Part shown: in pieces, positions 6,946 through 10,675 of the stretch | Layout of the letters: each line of letters opens with the position of its first letter | Numbering within the stretch: position 1 is the first letter of the stretch | Notes under the pieces: generated by a model | What the model was told of the DNA's origin: nothing | What the model saw: the letters and a program-made list of their open reading frames with translations, nothing else | Database searches by the model: none | Position numbers and translations under genes: made by a program | Source of the DNA: an uncultured Clostridia bacterium | GTDB lineage: Bacteria > Bacillota > Clostridia > Christensenellales > UBA1242 | DNA: 10,675 nucleotides | Assembly: GCA_937874195.1 (NCBI GenBank) | Contig: CALNBM010000052.1 | Coordinates: forward strand, 1 to 10,675 | Direction of reading: 5' to 3'

Positions 6946-7428
6946 CTAATCTTTCTTAACCACACTAGCATTTTTCTTTTGCTCTCGGCGGTCAAGTGCG
7001 TAGTCGAACATATCAGCGGTTTCCCCTTTGCTTACTTCATAAGTCCATCCTGGCATTGGGTTAATCACAATAGCAACCGTCCAACAAAGGATACAAACAC
7101 CTAATACTTGTAATAGTTGGTCTATCGTATCCCTAGCGCAATATAAGCCGTATAGACAAGCACTAAGTGGCAAGATAAGGAATAATAACCCTTTTACAAT
7201 TTGCTTCCAATACGCCCACTTCTTGACCTTTAAAAGGTAATTTAGGAATATGGCAAGGAATACAAAGAGTATTAGCCCACAAAATAACGCCCACCCACTT
7301 ACAGAGATTTTTGTTACTTTGCTAAAAAGCCCATATCTCCACGCTACAAACACTATTGGTAGTAAGCAAAATACTACCCAACCAACAAATCTTACCCAAA
7401 ATATTTCTTTATCTTTTTTTGTTTCCAT
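6946..7428 (-). CDS. Unidentified 160-residue membrane protein, about four TM segments
   Basis: Not recognised by family. Four hydrophobic stretches are visible at about residues 10-30 (FWVRFVGWVVFCLLPIVFVA), 44-66, 79-97 and 103-122, separated by short basic loops (RYGLFSKVTK, KVKKWAYWKQ). A charged 35-residue tail (ending REQKKNASVVKKD) follows and should be cytoplasmic. The ATG has an excellent ribosome site GGAGGAG (7434-7440) that lies in the last codons of the lipoprotein gene; the genes are 2 bases apart, so their translation is coupled. The fibre gene begins 30 bases downstream. The size is larger than a typical holin and it has no small-holin look, but a role in lysis or membrane modification during infection is possible. 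Confidence 0.8.
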   Translation of the reverse strand: METKKDKEIFWVRFVGWVVFCLLPIVFVAWRYGLFSKVTKISVSGWALFCGLILFVFLAIFLNYLLKVKKWAYWKQIVKGLLFLILPLSACLYGLYCARDTIDQLLQVLGVCILCWTVAIVINPMPGWTYEVSKGETADMFDYALDRREQKKNASVVKKD

Positions 7429-7430
7429 AC

Positions 7431-7805
7431 TTACTCCTCCATAAGATATTTAATTTCTAATTTTAAATTATCGTAATAGACCTTTTTATTATATAGGTCA
7501 AATACACCGCCTTGCCAAACTATATCCCCAAATGCGTTTTTGCCAATAATGCTAGGATACCATATACAAGTATCGTTGCTTTGAATACACCCATAAGCGT
7601 TATAACCAATAAAATTGTGGTAATAAGTTGTGTTGTTAATATGCTCGACAACACTATCGCTATTAAACACATACCAATCATTAGGTTTATCTACTCGAAC
7701 ATATTTAGCACCAAAGTAGCAAAAATCTGTTTCTTCTACTTTGCTACCACAACTAACTAAACTACAAGTAAGCACTACTAATAACGCTAATAAAGTTTTT
7801 TTCAT
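7431..7805 (-). CDS. Small phage-encoded lipoprotein
   Basis: A 124-residue lipoprotein: positively charged start MKK, hydrophobic core LLALLVVLT, and lipobox L-V-S-C with the lipidated cysteine at residue 19. The mature part (about 106 residues) is Tyr/Asn-rich and strand-like (VEETDFCYFGAKYVRV, WYVFNSDSVVEHI, IIGKNAFGDIVWQGGVF, VYYDNLKLEI), and would be anchored outside the cell membrane. Mature cysteines in DFCYF, YGCIQ and DTCIW might form a disulfide. Its ATG overlaps the stop of the 340-residue gene (ATGA), and GGAG lies about 9 bases upstream. Phage lipoproteins of this kind, such as Ltp of Streptococcus thermophilus phage TP-J34, can block superinfection; no sequence similarity to Ltp is claimed. 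Confidence 0.85.
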   Translation of the reverse strand: MKKTLLALLVVLTCSLVSCGSKVEETDFCYFGAKYVRVDKPNDWYVFNSDSVVEHINNTTYYHNFIGYNAYGCIQSNDTCIWYPSIIGKNAFGDIVWQGGVFDLYNKKVYYDNLKLEIKYLMEE

Positions 7806-8824
7806 ACTTTCGTCTCCAATTTATTTGAGTTGTCTTGTAATTTCATATACTCTTCGTTTTCTCTCTTCACACGAGCTTCAAACTCTTTTTTAGCGAGTTC
7901 TTGTTCGCTTAAAGGTTTAAAGTTAATATCACTATGATATTGTCTTTGGACATCTATTTTTTCGAGTATGTATTCGGCATCAATATCGTTCATTTGGCAA
8001 CCAACGAAGAAGCCCATAAAACCTGCGCTACTAAAACAAAAAAGTCTAGTAAAGAGTTTCATTAAGGTTTCGCCAATGCTTTGCGTTCCGCCGGTTGGTA
8101 TTAAAGCACCGAAGATTAAACCACAACCAACAACAAGCATTGACTTTGTAAGAACACTCCATAAAACCGTGCTACTCTTTTTCTTTTGTTGATTTGCTAA
8201 CTTCTCACTAGGGGTCTTATCAGTATCAATTTTACTTAACTTTCTCCAAGTGCTAGGGTCGACAAAGTTAATAACTTCCTTGCCATCTAAAATCTCTAAA
8301 ATTAATTTATATTGTTTTTTATTGAGTTGTCTAAAAAATATTCCATCAATTTTATTAGGGTCTTTAAGTAATCGCTTTAAATCGCTATGACCTAAATCTA
8401 GATATTTCTCATTCTCAATACTTAAATAGTGTAAAAGTCTTGTGTAGCGACTATGTTGGTCGCGTGGCTCTAAAACTTGTTTTATCCATTGGTCGAACCC
8501 TGTAATCTTATCGCCGACATTTTCTTCAACACTTTTATCAAACTCTACTCGTGCCTTAGCAAGATTACTAATATCCGTTGCTTGGTTGTAGGCTTGTCCT
8601 ATCATGATTAAACAAACTTCGCCTAAAATCGTAAGAGCAACATTAATTATCTCATCGCTAATAAACCCTGCGGTATTCCATTTACTAGGATCTATCATTA
8701 GAGGTACGATAGAACTTACAAAGATTATAGCCACACCTATAATAAGTGCCGTAACACCTAAAAGCATTTTCTTTGTAAGAAACTTTTTCGCTTTTTCGCT
8801 TGTGGTTAAACCGCTATTACTCAT
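7802..8824 (-). CDS. Unidentified 340-residue membrane protein with a large cytoplasmic-type domain
   Basis: Not recognised. Two hydrophobic segments near the N-terminus (about 20-44, MLLGVTALIIGVAIIFVSS; and 58-76, ending LGEVCLIMIG), then a ~145-residue charged domain (about 78-222; WIKQVLEPRDQHSRYTRLLH, FFRQLNKKQYKLILEILDG, DPSTWRKLSK), then two more segments (about 222-243 and 258-275) and a 63-residue helical, charged tail (ELAKKEFEARVKRENEEYMK). This paired-hairpin topology places domain and tail on the same side, probably inside. The start overlaps the stop of the 69-residue gene as ATGA, with AGAGG (8836-8840) 11 bases upstream. No enzyme motif, Walker site or peptidoglycan-hydrolase signature is visible. 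The function is unknown. Confidence 0.8.
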   Translation of the reverse strand: MSNSGLTTSEKAKKFLTKKMLLGVTALIIGVAIIFVSSIVPLMIDPSKWNTAGFISDEIINVALTILGEVCLIMIGQAYNQATDISNLAKARVEFDKSVEENVGDKITGFDQWIKQVLEPRDQHSRYTRLLHYLSIENEKYLDLGHSDLKRLLKDPNKIDGIFFRQLNKKQYKLILEILDGKEVINFVDPSTWRKLSKIDTDKTPSEKLANQQKKKSSTVLWSVLTKSMLVVGCGLIFGALIPTGGTQSIGETLMKLFTRLFCFSSAGFMGFFVGCQMNDIDAEYILEKIDVQRQYHSDINFKPLSEQELAKKEFEARVKRENEEYMKLQDNSNKLETKV

Positions 8825-9030
8825 AATTTTTTTATCCTCTCATATAATTCTAAAACTATCCATACGAAAATAAATACACCTAACCCTGTATAAACCCATA
8901 AAGCCCACCTAGAATAAAGCCAAGCAATAACATCCGCACCAGTAAGAGCATACCCAATAGCCATACCAATAATAGCGATTACTATAAGCGATATTAAAAC
9001 TATTGTGAATATCTTATTTCGTAGTTTCAT
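8821..9030 (-). CDS. Small two-TM membrane protein, holin-like in size
   Basis: A 69-residue protein made almost only of two membrane segments: about 7-30 (IFTIVLISLIVIAIIGMAIG) and 43-63 (ALWVYTGLGVFIFVWIVLEL), with a short polar turn (LTGADVIAWLYSRW) and a charged end YERIKKL. The MKLRNK start and basic end fit a hairpin with both ends inside. Size and topology are like class II holins, but there is no adjacent endolysin gene, so this remains only a possibility. Only a poor ribosome site (GGAACGAG) is present in the end of the preceding gene, 2 bases away, so translational coupling is likely; the next gene overlaps it by 4 bases. Confidence 0.75.
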   Translation of the reverse strand: MKLRNKIFTIVLISLIVIAIIGMAIGYALTGADVIAWLYSRWALWVYTGLGVFIFVWIVLELYERIKKL

Positions 9031-9032
9031 TG

Positions 9033-9668
9033 TTAAATGCTCGTTCCATCATTAGTAGTTTCTTTAATAATCATATCATCTACTTTGCTAATTGCTTCTT
9101 CTTTCTTCTCTTTGGTTGCGGTAGCAGTTTCTTTAACATTTTCGGTTGCTTCATCGGTAATATCTTTATCAATTACTCCTAAACTAGAAATAACTTCAAG
9201 AATTGCCAAACGACTTGCTTCATCATCTTTTTGAGCAAGAGCAATAATTTTAATTAAGGCTTTCATAATATCGTTTTGGTTCTTTGCGGTTTTTAAAATG
9301 CTTGGAAGGTATGCTTCAATATTTGCCTTTTGTTCATCGCTTAATGCTACTTTATCTTCGGCAAGGGTCTTCGCAATCATTTCTTGTACATTTTCAAGAG
9401 TAAGATTATTTTTCGCTTTAAGTTTCTTAAAATTGGCTAATAAACCAATAACCACACCTATATTAGTAAGCCAAGACATTATAAGACCTACAGTCTTAGC
9501 ATCTAAGAACTCACTTAAAAGAGCTTCAATATCAAAACTACTATCTTCTTCGGTAGTCGTGTCGCTTGGTGTTTCCGTAACTTCGCCAGTAGTTGGTTCG
9601 GTTGGTGTTTCTTCCATAGTAATTGGCGCAAATGTTAAAGCGCCTATCAACATTAATTCTTTAATCAT
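9033..9668 (-). CDS. Unidentified 211-residue protein: Thr/Glu-rich linker, one TM, helical tail
   Basis: Not recognised. Residues 1-17 (MIKELMLIGALTFAPIT) are hydrophobic and could be a weak signal or insertion sequence. A low-complexity Thr/Glu/Pro stretch follows (about 18-44). Next come an amphipathic helix (IEALLSEFLD) and a single strong membrane segment (about 59-80, VGLIMSWLTNIGVVIGLLAN) followed by a basic KKLKAK stop-transfer. The remaining 125 residues are helical and charged (ENVQEMIAKTLAEDK, DIMKALIKIIALAQK), ending in a coiled, Thr/Lys/Glu-rich tail. The start is fixed by AAGGAG (9679-9684), which overlaps the stop of the 81-residue gene. By topology it could bridge the membrane, with the acidic linker outside and the tail inside. 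It opens the coupled membrane cassette. Confidence 0.78.
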   Translation of the reverse strand: MIKELMLIGALTFAPITMEETPTEPTTGEVTETPSDTTTEEDSSFDIEALLSEFLDAKTVGLIMSWLTNIGVVIGLLANFKKLKAKNNLTLENVQEMIAKTLAEDKVALSDEQKANIEAYLPSILKTAKNQNDIMKALIKIIALAQKDDEASRLAILEVISSLGVIDKDITDEATENVKETATATKEKKEEAISKVDDMIIKETTNDGTSI

Positions 9669-9682
9669 ATTTTTAATTCTCC

Positions 9683-9928
9683 TTATTTAATGTAATCCTT
9701 GATTACAACGGCTAAATCACTAATCTTCTTATCATATTCATTCTTCATCTCGACAACTTTGGCACAAGTGTCGGCGTTCATCTTCTCAACGCTCTTAATT
9801 TCGGCGTTTTGAGTTTTAAACACAACACTTGGTTGTTTGACTTCCCATATATGCTTGTTTTTATTATACACAAGCATATCCCCGCCTTCTGGGAAGAAAT
9901 CATCACTTACATTGATTGTTATTTTCAT
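9683..9928 (-). CDS. Unidentified 81-residue phage protein, first gene after a promoter
   Basis: Begins MKITINVSDDFFPEGG at the ATG at 9926-9928, which has AAGGAG (9936-9941) 7 bases upstream. A further in-frame start at 9967 would add 13 residues but has no ribosome site and would lie upstream of the likely transcription start. The first 30 residues contain GDMLVYNKNKHIWEVK, a strand-turn-strand pattern like short segments in phage fibre and virion proteins. The rest (NAEIKSVEKMNADTCAKVVE, then NEYDKKISDLAVVIKDYIK) is a helix that may form a coiled coil. Signal and membrane segments are absent. The protein is possibly a small virion or assembly protein linking the Ig protein and the cassette that follows; this is inference. 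Confidence 0.75.
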   Translation of the reverse strand: MKITINVSDDFFPEGGDMLVYNKNKHIWEVKQPSVVFKTQNAEIKSVEKMNADTCAKVVEMKNEYDKKISDLAVVIKDYIK

Positions 9929-9935
9929 AACCTCT

Positions 9936-9941
9936 CTCCTT
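9936..9941 (-). promoter_or_regulatory. Ribosome binding site fixing the 81-residue gene start
   Basis: AAGGAG on the minus strand, seven bases before ATG 9926-9928. It decides between this start and the more upstream ATT/ATG-type alternatives around 9967. Confidence 0.8.
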
Positions 9942-9950
9942 ATTGTTTTT

Positions 9951-9979
9951 ATTATATAATTAATCACACAGACATTAAA
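9951..9979 (-). promoter_or_regulatory. Sigma-A-like promoter for the membrane cassette
   Basis: On the minus strand TTTAAT (9974-9979), 17-base spacer, TATAAT (9951-9956), then AAAA. It has the same hexamers and spacing as 2477-2505. A start near 9944 leaves about 16 bases to the ATG, with the ribosome site directly after the start. It should drive the 81-residue gene and, through coupling, the five membrane genes and perhaps the fibre. Confidence 0.55.
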
Positions 9980-10032
9980 TAACTAATCCATTGTAATTGC
10001 TCCTTTTTATAATTATTCACAATTAACATATT

Positions 10033-10675
10033 CTAACTAACCGTAAAATCTTTGGTAGAAACGGCATTATTGTAGCCTGGTTTGGAGAATGTGACTGTTA
10101 TTAGCCCAGTTTCACCACTATAATCCCCTGGTACTGACAAACTAATATCTAGCCAATAATCTCCTTCGCAAGTTCCGCTACTTGACCCCATACTAAAATC
10201 GCCATCACCGACTACTGCACTAGATACACAATCTACATCGAAACCATTAATATTTTGAACTCTAAAACTTAATATAGTTTCAGTCAATGATTGGTCTATC
10301 TCGTTTGTTGTAGTGCTCACATTTGTTATTGAAGGGCTTAACATTTCTGATACACCATTAACTCGAATATTATGTGTTCCTTGAGTATAACCTGGCTTAG
10401 TTGCTGTTATTGTCTCTGCTCCGTCTCTTATGCCTGTGACTACACCAGTAGAAGAATTAACAGTTGCATAAGTTCCCGTCGAAGACCAAGACACCCCAAT
10501 TAATGGAGTATTATGTTCAGGGTCATCAGTTTCATCATAGGCATAGAGATTCGCCGTAGAACCAACATCAACAGATGTTGCGCCTAAAATTATTAATGTA
10601 TATGATTCTGGTGGTGTAGTACTAACCGTAAAATCTTTGGTAGAAACGGCATTATTGTAGCCTGGTTTGGAGAAT
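10033..10675 (-). CDS. Repeated Ig-like (Big2-type) phage surface protein, C-terminal part
   Basis: The frame is open at the right edge, so an apparent GTG start at 10492-10494 is internal. From the edge it reads SKPGYNNAVSTKDFTVS, then a bacterial Ig-like domain (SVDVGSTANLYAYD, then GVSWSSTGTYATVNSSTGVV, TGIRDGAETITATKPGY, HNIRV), then a second strand-rich, two-cysteine domain (FDVDCVSSAVVG, SSSGTCEGDYWLDISLSVPG) and a second SKPGYNNAVSTKDFTVS ending at TAG. The unit is therefore 195 residues and the protein is a chain of such units. Ig-like domains on phage virions usually decorate tail or capsid proteins and are thought to aid weak adhesion to cells or glycans. Its upstream part is not in the window. 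No signal peptide can be judged. Confidence 0.85.
   Translation of the reverse strand, partial: FSKPGYNNAVSTKDFTVSTTPPESYTLIILGATSVDVGSTANLYAYDETDDPEHNTPLIGVSWSSTGTYATVNSSTGVVTGIRDGAETITATKPGYTQGTHNIRVNGVSEMLSPSITNVSTTTNEIDQSLTETILSFRVQNINGFDVDCVSSAVVGDGDFSMGSSSGTCEGDYWLDISLSVPGDYSGETGLITVTFSKPGYNNAVSTKDFTVS
10036..10090 (-). repeat. 55-bp exact direct repeat, copy 1
   Basis: Identical over 55 bases to 10621-10675; encodes FSKPGYNNAVSTKDFTV in the Ig-like gene. The bases before it differ (A versus T). Distance between copies is 585 bp, a whole number of codons (195). Confidence 0.97.
10621..10675 (-). repeat. 55-bp exact direct repeat, copy 2, at the window edge
   Basis: The last 55 bases of the window, same frame and same protein sequence as copy 1. 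The identity continues to the very last base, so the true repeat is at least this long and the sequence stops inside it. Confidence 0.97.

Noticed and set aside
9298..9690. A 130-codon plus-strand open frame, and similar antisense frames at 1750-2064, 5657-5875 and 8604-8873.
   Set aside because: They lie opposite well-supported genes with ribosome sites, have no ribosome sites of their own and encode the usual Leu/Ser-rich shadow sequence.
9994..10025. Inverted repeat TAATTG / CAATTA enclosing a ribosome site, as a possible translation switch.
   Set aside because: Six mostly A-T pairs around a 20-base loop would be unstable, and the site leads only to a two-codon frame.
9983..10035. Possible recoding of TAG as a sense codon, as in some gut phages, because frames continue past the TAGs at 10033 and 9983.
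   Set aside because: The helicase TAG is followed at once by TGA, the fibre TAG leads to only a few codons before TAA, and no gene has an internal TAG where homology continues. TAA, TAG and TGA all end genes normally.
10033..10494. GTG at 10492-10494 as start of a separate 153-residue protein.
   Set aside because: The frame stays open to the window edge, the GTG lies inside an Ig-like domain strand (GVSWSS), and no ribosome site precedes it.

Overview
The window looks like phage or prophage DNA from a low-GC Gram-positive (Bacillota-like) host, probably a metagenomic contig. The evidence is a 1439-residue modular tail-fibre protein, AT-rich sequence, strong AAGGAG-type ribosome sites, short leaders and tightly packed, overlapping genes. 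TAA, TAG and TGA all end genes, so the standard bacterial code applies. No integrase, terminase, capsid gene, tRNA or CRISPR array is visible, so the phage cannot be placed further.

Left end (1-2087, plus strand). Positions 1 to about 513 encode an internal piece of family A DNA polymerase (PolA). It stops abruptly just before the catalytic aspartate motif and fuses, out of frame, to an SF2 helicase that lacks its own N-terminus. About 20 bases (494-513) encode PolA sequence in one frame and helicase sequence in the other, and glycine codon use changes across the point. This is either an assembly chimera or a microhomology recombination. After the helicase come an overlapping 58-residue XRE-type repressor-like gene and an unidentified 112-residue gene. 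A bidirectional terminator closes this arm.

Middle and right (2086-10675, minus strand). Read from the right edge leftwards, the late-type genes are: a repeated Ig-like (Big2-like) surface or virion protein cut by the edge; an 81-residue acidic protein; a run of five coupled genes (a one-TM protein with a Thr/Glu-rich linker, a 2-TM small protein, a 4-TM protein, a lipoprotein, a 4-TM protein); and the giant fibre. A single 121-residue gene with its own promoter follows. Two promoters, ahead of the 81-residue and 121-residue genes, share TTTAAT-N17-TATAAT with equally short leaders.

How the parts may work together (inference): the fibre joins a baseplate-type N-terminus, a shaft built of 18-residue repeats and a C-terminal DUF6273/C-type-lectin-like domain that would contact the host. 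The last 26 variable-looking codons are almost all NNC/NNT, as in target proteins of diversity-generating retroelements, but no reverse transcriptase or template repeat lies in the window. The coupled membrane cassette between the Ig protein and the fibre is the most obscure part and could serve lysis, superinfection exclusion or DNA entry. The right edge ends in an exact 55-base copy of an internal segment 585 bases away, so the Ig-repeat array is probably collapsed or cut there.
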